Positions 8,902 to 17,246 of a stretch of 64,000 nucleotides of DNA are shown piece by piece. The notes beneath the pieces are model-generated. The model ran no database searches and was not told the DNA's origin. It worked only from the letters and a program-made list of their open reading frames with translations. Numbering within the stretch: the stretch's first letter is position 1; the number at the start of each line of letters is the position of its first letter. The DNA comes from Flavobacteriia bacterium (GTDB lineage Bacteria; Bacteroidota; Bacteroidia; Flavobacteriales; Flavobacteriaceae): assembly GCA_004293165.1 (NCBI GenBank), contig RDYL01000010.1:1-64000 (forward strand), written 5' to 3'. The translations under genes were made by a program, and so were the position numbers.

Positions 8902-10194
8902 TTATTTTTTTGGTACTCTGAGTAATAAAAGTAAACCTATTATAAAAAATAAAATTAGAAATAAAATGGCATTTTGAATTTTGCCTGTAACATCGGCGAT
9001 ATAACCATAAGTGAACATACCTATTACAATTCCTATTTTCTCTGCTACGTCATAAAAACTAAAAAATGAGGTTGTGTCTTTAGAATCTTCAGGAATAAAT
9101 TTTGAATACGTTGATCGCGATAAAGATTGAATTCCTCCCATAACCAATCCTACAAATACTGCAGCTATGTAAAAATCATTTGGCGTAACCACAAAATATG
9201 CATAAGTACAGATTAAAATCCATGAAAAATTTAATACAATTAAAACAAGTATATTTCCATAGTACGCTACTAGTTTTGATGTTAACCAAGCACCTAACAC
9301 AGCCACTAATTGAATCAATAAAATACTAACTATTAACCCTATTGTCCGTTTACTGTCACTCCCCCATTGTACTTCTTTTTCCCCAAAATAAGCGGCAATA
9401 ATCATAATGGTTTGCACTGCCATACTGTACACAAAAAAAGCTCTTAAATAACGTCTTAAGGATTTCAATTGTTTAATTTGTTGCCAAACTTTTTGCAATT
9501 CTTTAAAACCATTAAAAACTACATTTTTATGCAGTTTGTTTTCATTCTTATTATTTGGCAAATAATGGTAAGTATACTGACTAAAACCTATCCACCAAAT
9601 TCCAACTAATAAAAATGAATATTTCATCATTTGCAGTCTTTCAGCATCATTCTCTACTGACATCACCATCGCTAAACAAATCAATAATAAAATAACACTT
9701 CCAACATAACCCAAACTAAATCCTTTTGCACTGATTTTATCTTGTTGTTCTTTGTGAGCAATATCGGGTAAATACGAATTATAAAAAACTAAACTTCCCC
9801 AAAAACCTATTAAAGCTAACAAATAAGAAACCAAACTTAAAACAACTGTATTAAGTGAAAAGAAATACAATGACATACATGAAATAGCTCCAATGTAACA
9901 GAAAAGTTTCAAGAAAAACTTCTTATTTCCCATGTAATCAGCAATACCAGATAATAATGGTGATATAAATGCAATGATTAGAAATCCTATTGCTGTTACA
10001 TAACTTATTAAAGCTTCGCTTCTAACCGAAAAACCAAGTAATACAATTTCTTCAATGTTTTTTTGACGAAACAAAGCGCCATAATACAACGGGAAAATAG
10101 TAGACGAAATTACCAAAGCATAAACCGAATTTGCCCAATCATAAAAAGCCCAAGCGTTTAGAAGTTTAGAATCTCCTTTAAGAAGTTTTTGCAT
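8902..10194 (-). CDS. MFS transporter, UMF1/Atg22 family
   Basis: Inner-membrane protein of 430 residues with about twelve hydrophobic helices. The N-terminal FYDWANSVYA motif (near residue 18) and the following SSTIFPLYY are diagnostic of the UMF1 family, the bacterial relatives of the yeast vacuolar effluxer Atg22. A second family segment reads GGIQSLSRSTYSKFIPE near residues 350-366. The substrate is unknown in bacteria; amino-acid efflux is only an analogy from yeast. It lies downstream of the M48 protease gene, separated from it by a terminator. Confidence 0.9.
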   Translation of the reverse strand: MQKLLKGDSKLLNAWAFYDWANSVYALVISSTIFPLYYGALFRQKNIEEIVLLGFSVRSEALISYVTAIGFLIIAFISPLLSGIADYMGNKKFFLKLFCYIGAISCMSLYFFSLNTVVLSLVSYLLALIGFWGSLVFYNSYLPDIAHKEQQDKISAKGFSLGYVGSVILLLICLAMVMSVENDAERLQMMKYSFLLVGIWWIGFSQYTYHYLPNNKNENKLHKNVVFNGFKELQKVWQQIKQLKSLRRYLRAFFVYSMAVQTIMIIAAYFGEKEVQWGSDSKRTIGLIVSILLIQLVAVLGAWLTSKLVAYYGNILVLIVLNFSWILICTYAYFVVTPNDFYIAAVFVGLVMGGIQSLSRSTYSKFIPEDSKDTTSFFSFYDVAEKIGIVIGMFTYGYIADVTGKIQNAILFLILFFIIGLLLLLRVPKK

Positions 10195-10211
10195 AGCGAT
10201 TATTTTAAAAT

Positions 10212-10236
10212 AAAAATCCCGACAGTGTCGGGATTC
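10212..10236 (-). terminator. Terminator after the M48 protease gene
   Basis: ATCCCGACA / TGTCGGGAT hairpin followed by a T-rich run on the minus strand, about 22 nt past the stop codon. Confidence 0.85.
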
Positions 10237-10258
10237 AAATATAATAGTATTTTTTTAA

Positions 10259-11077
10259 TTATTTAAAAGTAACTCCAAACTTAGCTGCTTCTGCTTTTGC
10301 TTGTGGAATTAACTCCTTAATTTTTGCAATTCGTGTAGCATTACTTGGGTGCGTACTCATGAATTCTGGCGGTGCTTGACCTCCAGATTGAGAAGCCATT
10401 CTTTCCCAAAATGCTACAGCCATATCAGGATTGTAACCAGCAATTGCCATCAATGTTAATCCGATCATATCTGCTTCGCTTTCATGAGCTCTACTAAATG
10501 GTAACATCCCTCCAAATTGAGTGGTTGCGCCATAAGCTGTCATGGCTAATTGTTGCGTTTCTTCTGATTTATTTCCTGTTGCTAGACCAACACCAAGCGC
10601 TCCTGCTTGTTGTAAAACTCCTGCGCTCATACGTTGTTGCCCATGATTAGCTAAGGCGTGAGCTACTTCATGCCCCATAACTGCTGCCATACCCGCATCA
10701 TCTTTACAAATAGGCATAATTCCAGTATAAAAAACAATTTTTCCTCCTGGCATACACCATGCATTGACTTCTTTACTTTCAACTAATTTATATTCCCAAT
10801 CATAACCATCTAAATAACCTGCATTCCCATTTGCATTTAACCAGCGTTCAGCAGCAACTTTAATTTTAGAGCCTATATTTTCTACTCTTTTCGCATCTGA
10901 TGTACCAGTAATTACTTTATTTTCAGAGAGAAACTGATTGTATTGTTGAAACGCAGAAGGTAAAATTTCGCTATTTGGAACTAATGCCAAGGTACTTTTC
11001 CCTGTAAATGGATTTTTTGCGCAAGAAACTACAAATGCAAAAGCTATCAGTCCAACAATTTTAATTTTTAAATTCAT
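10259..11077 (-). CDS. M48 family metalloprotease lipoprotein
   Basis: Zinc-dependent peptidase, probably acting in the periplasm at a membrane. Lipobox FVVSC puts the lipidated cysteine at residue 19, followed by AKNPFTGKS, typical of BepA/LoiP-like M48 lipoproteins. The zinc site HEVAH is at 136-140 and the downstream ligand glutamate is in ESEAD (199-203). At 272 residues it has no TPR domain, so it is closer to the short LoiP/YcaL type than to BepA. A role in outer-membrane protein quality control is inferred from the family. Confidence 0.92.
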   Translation of the reverse strand: MNLKIKIVGLIAFAFVVSCAKNPFTGKSTLALVPNSEILPSAFQQYNQFLSENKVITGTSDAKRVENIGSKIKVAAERWLNANGNAGYLDGYDWEYKLVESKEVNAWCMPGGKIVFYTGIMPICKDDAGMAAVMGHEVAHALANHGQQRMSAGVLQQAGALGVGLATGNKSEETQQLAMTAYGATTQFGGMLPFSRAHESEADMIGLTLMAIAGYNPDMAVAFWERMASQSGGQAPPEFMSTHPSNATRIAKIKELIPQAKAEAAKFGVTFK

Positions 11078-11220
11078 CGTAATTATTTTTCACAAATTTA
11101 CGTCTTTTTAATTTTCACTTGTTACTTAAATCCAATTTTCATGTCTTTTTTAACTATTTTTTATAATCTCTTTTTTACACCTATTTTATATATGTTGTAC
11201 CTTGCGTAAAATTTCATAAA

Positions 11221-12087
11221 ATGCCCAAAAAGAAACAACAGCAATCTCAAGTTATAGAAATTCCTAAAGCTATTTTGTTTACAGCTAAATTTTTACAAGC
11301 TATTTCTGCTCCTCTTACCATTAAATTTGCAGCCAAACTTTTTACGACTCCAATTAAACATAAATTACCAAAGCGTGAACTTCATATGGAACACGAAAGT
11401 GTCCAAAAAAGCATACTAGTTCCCGAAATTCAAAAAGAAATTGTAGTGTATGAATATGGAAAAAGTGAAAAGAAAATCTTATTAGTGCACGGTTGGTCTG
11501 GAAGAGGAACGCAATTAGTTAAAATTGCAGATGAATTAGTGAAAATGGGCTATATGACTATTAGTTTTGATGCTCCGGCTCATGGAAAATCGAAAGGAAA
11601 TTCATCAATTATGATTGAATTTATTGCTTCGATTTTAGAAATTGAAAAACAGTTTGGACCGTTTGAATTTGCTATTGGGCATTCACTAGGCGGTATGTCA
11701 GTATTAAATGCGATAAAACAAAATCTTAACGTAAAAAAAGCTATCACTATAGGTTCTGGCGATATTATTCAAGACATTATTGATGATTTTATAAGTAAAT
11801 TAAAACTTAAGCCTGTCTTTGGAATTAAACTAAGAGATCATTTTGAAGCAAAATATGGTGGAAAAATGGATGATTATTCCGCTTACAAAGCTGCAGAGAA
11901 AACCGAAATTCCAGTTTTAATTATTCACGATAAAGACGACGATGAGGTTTCTGTAAAAGGAGCATATCATATTCAAAGACACTTAAAACATGCTGAAATT
12001 ATGATTACCGAAGGTTTAGGTCATCGTAAGATTTTAGGCGATGAAGCTGTAATTCAAAAAATAAAAGAGTTTATTTCAGTGAACTAA
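11221..12087 (+). CDS. Alpha/beta hydrolase
   Basis: A 288-residue cytoplasmic or membrane-associated hydrolase. VHGWSGRG (89-96) forms the oxyanion region, FDAPAHGKS follows at 116-124, and the nucleophile serine is in GHSLGG (Ser155). An acidic residue in IHDKDDDEV (about 237-241) and the histidine in GLGHR (His268) complete a normal catalytic triad. The hydrophobic N terminus (about 16-40) may associate with membrane. Substrate unknown. It is monocistronic, between genes on the other strand. Confidence 0.9.
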   Translation: MPKKKQQQSQVIEIPKAILFTAKFLQAISAPLTIKFAAKLFTTPIKHKLPKRELHMEHESVQKSILVPEIQKEIVVYEYGKSEKKILLVHGWSGRGTQLVKIADELVKMGYMTISFDAPAHGKSKGNSSIMIEFIASILEIEKQFGPFEFAIGHSLGGMSVLNAIKQNLNVKKAITIGSGDIIQDIIDDFISKLKLKPVFGIKLRDHFEAKYGGKMDDYSAYKAAEKTEIPVLIIHDKDDDEVSVKGAYHIQRHLKHAEIMITEGLGHRKILGDEAVIQKIKEFISVN

Positions 12088-12142
12088 AAAATTCTACTTC
12101 TCCACTACCTTACAAAGTTAGACACTATTCTACGGGATTTTT

Positions 12143-12676
12143 TTAGTTCATTAATTGTTGAAGTGGTTTCAATTGATCTAAATTAACTTGTGATTTTTGG
12201 AGCAAACTAAGCATGTTCATAATATGTGTCGGATTCATATCGTTTCCAAGAACACGTACAACTGCAAATCCATTTTCTTTTTTACCAACTAAGACTACAA
12301 ATTCTTCAATATGTTCATCATCATCGCCCACAAAATAAATTGCCGCACCATCATTACCCGAACCTGCTTTCATTAATTGCTGATAGCTTTCATCTTTTAA
12401 AATGGTTTTAACTTCTTTTATTTCTTCTTCGTAACCAACACTATTTGTAGAATCAGTTCTAAAAGCTAAAATATTCATTTTTTCAAACGATTTTAAAGCT
12501 GCTATTTCTGTTTCAGACAATGCCATTTTATCGGTTTTAATAATACTAGGAGCTAAATCAACTGCGATAAACTTAGAAGATTCTGTATTCTCTACGAAAT
12601 ACTTTTGAAGTGAAGGCTTGTCTTCGCAACTGCAAAGTATGAGTACAACAGAAACTAGCAATAATAACTTTTTCAT
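12143..12676 (-). CDS. DUF4252 domain lipoprotein (second copy)
   Basis: A 177-residue lipoprotein with lipobox VVLILCSC, so the lipidated cysteine is at about residue 17. The mature part has the DUF4252 pattern: an ALKSFEKMNILAFRTDS segment, then VLVGKKENGFAVVRVLGNDMNP near the C terminus. The function of DUF4252 proteins is not known. It is the last gene of an operon led by an ECF sigma factor, only 3 nt after the other DUF4252 gene. The two proteins are diverged relatives, this one lipidated and the other soluble and secreted. Confidence 0.85.
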   Translation of the reverse strand: MKKLLLLVSVVLILCSCEDKPSLQKYFVENTESSKFIAVDLAPSIIKTDKMALSETEIAALKSFEKMNILAFRTDSTNSVGYEEEIKEVKTILKDESYQQLMKAGSGNDGAAIYFVGDDDEHIEEFVVLVGKKENGFAVVRVLGNDMNPTHIMNMLSLLQKSQVNLDQLKPLQQLMN

Positions 12677-12679
12677 GAC

Positions 12680-13207
12680 TTATTTTTTAGAAGCTTTTTT
12701 CAAATCATCACCACCTGGCAAGCTCATTTTTTCTGTTAACATAGAAATTTCATCCAAACTAAAATTACCTGTTAAAGATAAAACAACTGTACTAGCATCT
12801 TTCATATTCGCACCTTCAATGAACATTAAAAGTTCTCTAACAATATTTTCGTTAGCACCTGATTTTACATAAATCTTTACGTTTTTTCCATCACCATTTA
12901 CACGCATTAATTCTTCTAACGGATTTGATTTTAAGTAACTATTTACCATTGCTTTCATATCTGCACTAATTTTTGCATTACTAGTTGTAAACACTTTTAA
13001 GTTGTCTAATTTTTTAAGCAAGTTCATGTATTGTTGCATTTCTTTATCTTTTGCATCAACTTTTACTTTACTCATCATTTCGAACATCTTCTTATTTACA
13101 ATAACTGATGCTACTCCATCTTTATCTTCAAATTTATCAAAAGCTCCTTGCGCAAAAGAAACCGTTGATGTCAATAAAAACGCTATAACTACTACTAAAT
13201 TTTTCAT
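12680..13207 (-). CDS. DUF4252 domain secreted protein (first copy)
   Basis: A 175-residue protein with a cleavable signal peptide (MKNLVVVIAFLLTSTVSFAQ) and no lipobox. It has the DUF4252 layout: a Met/Lys-rich helix (MFEMMSKVKVDAKD), LDNLKVFTTS, then VKIYVKSGANENIVRELLMFI and a closing VVLSLTGNFSLDEIS. It lies 8 nt after the small membrane protein gene and is probably co-transcribed from the sigma factor promoter. Role unknown; an envelope-stress function is inferred only from the linkage to the ECF sigma factor. Confidence 0.87.
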   Translation of the reverse strand: MKNLVVVIAFLLTSTVSFAQGAFDKFEDKDGVASVIVNKKMFEMMSKVKVDAKDKEMQQYMNLLKKLDNLKVFTTSNAKISADMKAMVNSYLKSNPLEELMRVNGDGKNVKIYVKSGANENIVRELLMFIEGANMKDASTVVLSLTGNFSLDEISMLTEKMSLPGGDDLKKASKK

Positions 13208-13215
13208 TCTTTCTC

Positions 13216-13659
13216 TTATTTAAAAATTGTTTTTTTTGTTTTTTCGTATTCTTCTAAATAGACTACACTTTCCATGCCAATGTTTACTTGTTCTGAAACC
13301 ATTAACAATGCTTTCTGTGTCGCGGCAAAGGCTTCTTCTGGATTATCGTATGTTCCTAAATCTTCATTCTTAGGTTCAGACGGATAAAAATAGAAGGTTG
13401 CCAATCCAAAAAGTACAACAAAACTTGCTGCGATACCCATCCATTTTACAGTTCTTTGTTTTCTAGGTTGTAATGGAAGTTTTTGCTCGAATTGTGTTCC
13501 TTTTTGCATTTCAAAGTAACCAAACAGCGATTGATATTTTGCCAAATGTGGCGCCACATCATTGGAAGAAAAATAGGCCTTTAATTGTTTTTCTTCAGCT
13601 ATTGTAGTTTCTCCTTGAAAGTATTTTTCCAATAATTGTTCAACTAACTTGAGTTCCAT
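13216..13659 (-). CDS. Putative anti-sigma-like membrane protein
   Basis: A 147-residue protein with a soluble N-terminal part, including LLEKYFQGETTIAEEKQLKAYF. That resembles the start of flavobacterial anti-sigma or zinc-finger-like regulators, but no HxxxCxxC motif is present. One transmembrane helix (about 75-92) is followed by a short periplasmic tail. Its start overlaps the end of the sigma factor gene by 20 nt, so the two are translationally coupled. Position and single-helix topology suggest it holds the sigma factor at the membrane; there is no direct proof. Confidence 0.75.
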   Translation of the reverse strand: MELKLVEQLLEKYFQGETTIAEEKQLKAYFSSNDVAPHLAKYQSLFGYFEMQKGTQFEQKLPLQPRKQRTVKWMGIAASFVVLFGLATFYFYPSEPKNEDLGTYDNPEEAFAATQKALLMVSEQVNIGMESVVYLEEYEKTKKTIFK

Positions 13660-14155
13660 AATTATGTGTTTTTTCTATTTGTTCTCTTAAGGTTTTTCGT
13701 GCTCTTGATAAAGCTACTCGAACCGCTGTTTCATTCATTTCTAATACTTGAGCTATTTCCGAAAATTCGTATTCTTCAATTTCTCTTAGTTGTAATATCA
13801 AACGTTGTTGTTCTGGTAAATTGTTTATTAACTTTTCGGCCCACTGCAACGTATTTTGATGTTCTATTTGTGTTTCAACACTAGCTTGCTTGTCTTGATA
13901 ATTGTTATGTACAATTTGCAAATTAGTAGCTCTCTTGCTTTTTAGTTGATCCAAACAATAATTTTTGGTCATCGTCATTGCCAAGGCTTCCACACTATTA
14001 TATTGATCCAAAGAACTGTTTTTATTCCACAACCTTACCAAAACTTCCTGAGTAGCATCTTCTGCTTCCTCCGTACTCACGAGCATTCGTTTCGCTAAAC
14101 GAAATAACTTATCCTTAAAAGGAGTAATTATCTGTACAAACTCGTTTTGATTCAT
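13640..14155 (-). CDS. ECF-type RNA polymerase sigma factor
   Basis: A 171-residue group 4 sigma-70 factor. Region 2 has the DATQEVLVRLWNK core-binding segment (about residues 33-45). Region 4 holds LPEQQRLILQLREIEEYEFSEIA and the helix-turn-helix ETAVRVALSRARKTLRE (about 140-157). No extra C-terminal domain is present. It heads a four-gene operon with a small membrane protein and two DUF4252 proteins. The ECF-type promoter just upstream (14180-14205) suggests positive autoregulation. Confidence 0.93.
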   Translation of the reverse strand: MNQNEFVQIITPFKDKLFRLAKRMLVSTEEAEDATQEVLVRLWNKNSSLDQYNSVEALAMTMTKNYCLDQLKSKRATNLQIVHNNYQDKQASVETQIEHQNTLQWAEKLINNLPEQQRLILQLREIEEYEFSEIAQVLEMNETAVRVALSRARKTLREQIEKTHNYGTQVS

Positions 14156-14179
14156 TTTAGTTAGTTGGTTTATAATGAA

Positions 14180-14205
14180 GACGAATGTAATTTATTTTTG
14201 TTACA
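14180..14205 (-). promoter_or_regulatory. Putative ECF sigma promoter driving its own operon
   Basis: On the minus strand, TGTAAC is followed after exactly 16 nt by CGTC. This is the AAC ... CGTC layout of ECF promoters and differs from the TTG/TAnnTTTG housekeeping promoter. It lies 25 nt before the sigma factor start codon. Confidence 0.6.
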
Positions 14206-14214
14206 AAATAAAAA

Positions 14215-14247
14215 AAAGGTTTTGATAAATAAATACCAAAACCTTTT
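14215..14247 (-). terminator. Terminator after the B12 receptor gene
   Basis: AAAAGGTTTTG / CAAAACCTTTT hairpin with an AT-rich loop, 24 nt past the receptor stop codon. On the minus strand it is followed by a T-run. Confidence 0.8.
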
Positions 14248-14270
14248 AAAATCAAATAATTAAACTTTAT

Positions 14271-16208
14271 CTAAAACAGAAAATTCAAACCTAATTTGTA
14301 ATTTCTTCCTCTAGTATTATAACCAATTACTTCCTGAAAATCGTCGTTTAAAATATTAGTTACTGCTCCAAATATTTGCAAACGATTAGGCAATAATTCG
14401 TATGAAATATTAGAATTAACCAATTGATAAGCTGCTAAATTAACTGCTTGTGTTGCCCAAATATTCGAATCATAATAAGCATCACTTCTTTTGTCTACAA
14501 ATTGATAATTGATTCCAAATGTTCCTCTTTTAAATTTGTAATTCAAATCTACATTTCCTTTGTGCTTAGGAATTAAACGGTTTAATTGTTTTTCAACTTC
14601 TGTGAAAGTATAGTTTCCTCCGATATTAAATCTTTCAGATAAATTGTATCGAATACTTGTTTCAATTCCTTTTGCATTGAAGGTGCCGTCAATATTAATA
14701 TAGTTTGATGCAAAAGTTAAAGGATTGGTATAAAACCCAAACGTATTTTCTTCTTCTCTATAAAAACCAACTGCATTAATGGTTAATTTCTTATCTAATA
14801 ATTGCGATTCAAAACCCAATTCTGCCGTAGCATTTTCTTCTGGAGTTAAATCTAAATTCCCATAAGGACCATATAATTGATATAAACTTGGCGTGATGAA
14901 AGCTGTGCTATAAGAAGCTAAAACTTTCAAAGGTAAGTTCTCAAATAAATAACTCGGATTGAAATTATACACAACTTGATTTCCGTATTCACTATGTGTA
15001 TTGAAACGAGCTCCAGCGTTAATGTTCAAACCAAATTCAGAATTAAACACAACCGTTGCATAAGGATCTAATAAATTAAACTTCGCTCCTTCTCTTGCTA
15101 CATCGGTATAAGCGTCTTTTTGCGTCATATCGAAATATTGATATTGAGCGCCTACCACTAAATATACTTGTTTGCTGAAATTGTATTTATTGAACGCGTC
15201 GATAGATGCTGTTCTACCAGTATAGTTGTATGCATCAACTGTTCCAGACCAAGAATTTGAGATATTTATTATTCTATCTATAGTAGATGCTCCTGCATTA
15301 ATTGCAAATTCTCCTTTATTGTATTTGTATTTTGGCAAGAAACCAATTCTAAATTGTTCCGAAAAACTATTGTTGTTCAAATCATCAGAATTTGCAATAA
15401 AACCATCAAACGAATTGTCAAACGTATTTTTGATTCGATCGTAATTTCCAAAAAACTCAAAACTTAATTGATCATTCGCTTTGAAACCAATTTTTTGCAA
15501 CACATTGACTCTCGAAAATGTATCTTCTTCAAAATCTTCTCCTGCTGCTTCGGACATTCCTTTGGTTTCCGTACTATTTAAAGTGGTCATGTACGACACT
15601 TTATTAATGGTTCCGTTAAGCGATACACCTTGATTGAAATCTTGTGCACTTGTTTTTGAAGTTTCCGAAGTATTTTGCGTTCCCATATTGATGTACGCAT
15701 TCCCTGAAATTTCTTTTTTTGCTGATTTTTTCAATGTAATATTGATAACTCCAGTTGCTGCTCCAGTTCCGTATAACGTACTTGAAGCGCCTTTCATTAC
15801 TTCAATTTTCTCGATTTGTTCTACCGGAATCAAACGTAAATCATACTCCAAATTAATTCCTGAAGCATCTGTTACTGGAACACCATCAATGTAAATCGCA
15901 ACTTGACGATTACGACCACCACGAATGTAATAGCCTAAATTTTTTCCACCAAACGATTGATTCCCGTTGATTTCCACTCCAGCCACTTGACTCAAAACGT
16001 TAGCCAAATTTTGACCTTTTTTTGCTTCTAAGTCTTGCGATGTAATGACTTCAATAATTTTACCTGATTTTTCTTTGCTTTGCGCAAATTTAGTGTCCGA
16101 AACGACCACTTCTTTAAGATTGGTCACCTTTAGCGTATCTGTTTCTTGTGCATACGCAAAAGCAGTAGCTAGTGTAAATACACTTAAGCCAATAAACTTT
16201 TTGTTCAT
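14271..16208 (-). CDS. btuB: TonB-dependent receptor, cobalamin type
   Basis: Outer-membrane receptor of 645 residues, predicted to import vitamin B12 or related corrinoids with TonB energy. I start it at the ATG at 16208, which gives a clean signal peptide (MNKKFIGLSVFTLATAFAYA). The open frame extends 40 residues upstream to 16328, but that part is encoded by a repeat element and looks untranslated. The TonB box region (TLKVTNLKEVVVSD), plug domain (LANVLSQVAGVEI, RGGRNRQVAIYIDGVPV, VMKGASSTLYGTGA) and C-terminal beta-barrel are all present. A cobalamin riboswitch lies in its leader and BtuFCD-like genes are nearby; these fix the likely substrate. Confidence 0.9.
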   Translation of the reverse strand: MNKKFIGLSVFTLATAFAYAQETDTLKVTNLKEVVVSDTKFAQSKEKSGKIIEVITSQDLEAKKGQNLANVLSQVAGVEINGNQSFGGKNLGYYIRGGRNRQVAIYIDGVPVTDASGINLEYDLRLIPVEQIEKIEVMKGASSTLYGTGAATGVINITLKKSAKKEISGNAYINMGTQNTSETSKTSAQDFNQGVSLNGTINKVSYMTTLNSTETKGMSEAAGEDFEEDTFSRVNVLQKIGFKANDQLSFEFFGNYDRIKNTFDNSFDGFIANSDDLNNNSFSEQFRIGFLPKYKYNKGEFAINAGASTIDRIINISNSWSGTVDAYNYTGRTASIDAFNKYNFSKQVYLVVGAQYQYFDMTQKDAYTDVAREGAKFNLLDPYATVVFNSEFGLNINAGARFNTHSEYGNQVVYNFNPSYLFENLPLKVLASYSTAFITPSLYQLYGPYGNLDLTPEENATAELGFESQLLDKKLTINAVGFYREEENTFGFYTNPLTFASNYINIDGTFNAKGIETSIRYNLSERFNIGGNYTFTEVEKQLNRLIPKHKGNVDLNYKFKRGTFGINYQFVDKRSDAYYDSNIWATQAVNLAAYQLVNSNISYELLPNRLQIFGAVTNILNDDFQEVIGYNTRGRNYKLGLNFLF

Positions 16209-16283
16209 TTTAGGGTTAATAAAAACATGCTGAAATAATTTTTTCAACACATAGAATCGTAGATGAAATAGAACATAAAAAGG

Positions 16284-16381
16284 CATTTCATTTAACATAG
16301 ACAACATAGTGCTATGTGTAAAAATCATTTTCTAAAACAGCCTTTAAAATAAACTAAACACTATGTGACTATGTGTTTAAA
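16284..16381 (+). repeat. CACATAG/CTATGTG dispersed element, copy A
   Basis: About 98 bp bounded by imperfect inverted ends: left TTTAACATAGACAACATAG, right CTATGTGACTATGTGTTTAA. It is clearly related over its whole length to copy B at 18682-18775, sharing the left end, an internal CTATGTG, AAACAG or AACAG and the right end. It sits in the transcribed leader of the btuB receptor gene, between the riboswitch and the start codon. Confidence 0.7.
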
Positions 16382-16439
16382 CCAATCACTTCAATCAATA
16401 ATTAATAATTTGGGAGAAAAGCACAGAATTTACCCATAC

Positions 16440-16464
16440 TCAAACTTTTTTTCCCGAAAGTTTG
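16440..16464 (-). promoter_or_regulatory. Hairpin after the cobalamin aptamer
   Basis: Inverted repeat CAAACTTT / AAAGTTTG with a short loop, just downstream of the aptamer on the minus strand. It may belong to the riboswitch expression platform. No T-run follows it, so it does not look like a simple terminator. Confidence 0.4.
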
Positions 16465-16469
16465 TTACT

Positions 16470-16620
16470 CAATGAATGTGGCAGGTCTCCTGGCTTGCGT
16501 CTTGTTATCAACCTTCTCATTCGCCAAGGCGAACAATGGTATTGTAGATAATAACAAGCTTAATAGCTTACAGTTGCGGGTACAGCTTAGGTATTACACC
16601 TAATTCCCTTTTAATGTTGT
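16470..16620 (-). promoter_or_regulatory. Cobalamin riboswitch (B12 element)
   Basis: Read on the minus strand, the region carries the conserved cobalamin aptamer blocks in order. These are GGGAA, AGGTG and CCT, the CCCGCAACTGTA core, a variable hairpin arm (GTTCGCCTTGGCGAA), and the 3' B12 box GCCAGGAGACCTGCCA. It lies about 260 nt before the TonB receptor start codon. Such elements lower expression of B12 uptake genes when adenosylcobalamin or related corrinoids bind. The long distance to the start codon is partly due to an inserted repeat. Confidence 0.95.
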
Positions 16621-16657
16621 TTTGAAAAATTCAGAAACAACAACCAAAATTCGAGGG

Positions 16658-16687
16658 CAAAGGTAAGTATTTTTTAAAAGTTTACAA
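16658..16687 (-). promoter_or_regulatory. Promoter for the riboswitch and btuB
   Basis: On the minus strand, TTG (16685-16687), exactly 19 nt, then TACCTTTG (16658-16665): a textbook match to the Bacteroidota promoter. Transcription would start about 30 nt before the aptamer. Confidence 0.75.
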
Positions 16688-16697
16688 TCTTAATTTA

Positions 16698-16705
16698 TAT
16701 CTTTG
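16698..16705 (+). promoter_or_regulatory. -7 promoter box for the TonB-like gene
   Basis: TATCTTTG fits the TAnnTTTG consensus, 27 nt before the ATG at 16733. The -33 half is weak. It lies only about 10 nt from the divergent btuB promoter, so the two could interfere. Confidence 0.5.
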
Positions 16706-16732
16706 AATTTCATATTTTTAAATAAATTCAAA

Positions 16733-17245
16733 ATGAGAATTTTAGTTTTAAGTTTGTTCATCTTTAGTTTTACATTTACACAAGCTCAAAAAATTGAAGT
16801 GCGTGAAGTTAAAGTTTCAGATCCTCAAAATGTTTTAGTCCAAGAAGCAGATACAGTTAGAGATTTAGAGTTTGAAAATACGGCAATCCCTTTTGCAGTA
16901 GTTGAACAAGTTCCGCTTTTTGGTTCATGCGAAAAAATTGAAAAAAACTTGCAAAGAGAATGTTTTCAAGAAGAAATTAAAAAACATATTGAAAAACATT
17001 TAAAATATCCTGAAGAAGCGAAAGAAAATAAAATTGAAGCTCGAGTTTTCGTTACATTTGAAATTGAAAAAGACGGAAAAATATCAGTTGAAAGAGTAAA
17101 ATCGAACTTAAGAAATGAATATGGAATACTTTTTGAAGCAGAAGCAAAAAGAATAATTAATTTATTACCCAATTTTATTCCTGCAACACAAAGAGGTAAA
17201 ATTGTTAAAGTTATTTACGCTATTCCAATAAATTTTAAATTGTAA
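16733..17245 (+). CDS. TonB C-terminal domain protein (energy transducer-like)
   Basis: A 170-residue periplasmic protein. The start is set at ATG 16733, which yields the signal peptide MRILVLSLFIFSFTFTQA; the longer frame from a TTG at 16703 overlaps the promoter box. The C-terminal domain (about 80-170) has the TonB_C pattern seen in flavobacteria. Its parts are VPLFGSCEKI, HIEKHLKYPEEAKENKIEARVFVTFEIEKDG, then a final VKVIYAIPINFKL. Unlike classical TonB, it lacks a proline-rich spacer and has a cleavable signal in place of a membrane anchor. It may help energise or regulate the adjacent B12 receptor; that is inference from position. Confidence 0.8.
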   Translation: MRILVLSLFIFSFTFTQAQKIEVREVKVSDPQNVLVQEADTVRDLEFENTAIPFAVVEQVPLFGSCEKIEKNLQRECFQEEIKKHIEKHLKYPEEAKENKIEARVFVTFEIEKDGKISVERVKSNLRNEYGILFEAEAKRIINLLPNFIPATQRGKIVKVIYAIPINFKL

Positions 17246-17246
17246 C

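Noticed and set aside
12088..12142. Possible terminator between the hydrolase and DUF4252 genes
   Set aside because: No convincing inverted repeat was found, only a T-run.
16209..16328. Forty-residue N-terminal extension of the btuB receptor
   Set aside because: It is encoded by a repeat element in the leader and precedes a perfect signal peptide, so the ATG at 16208 is the better start.
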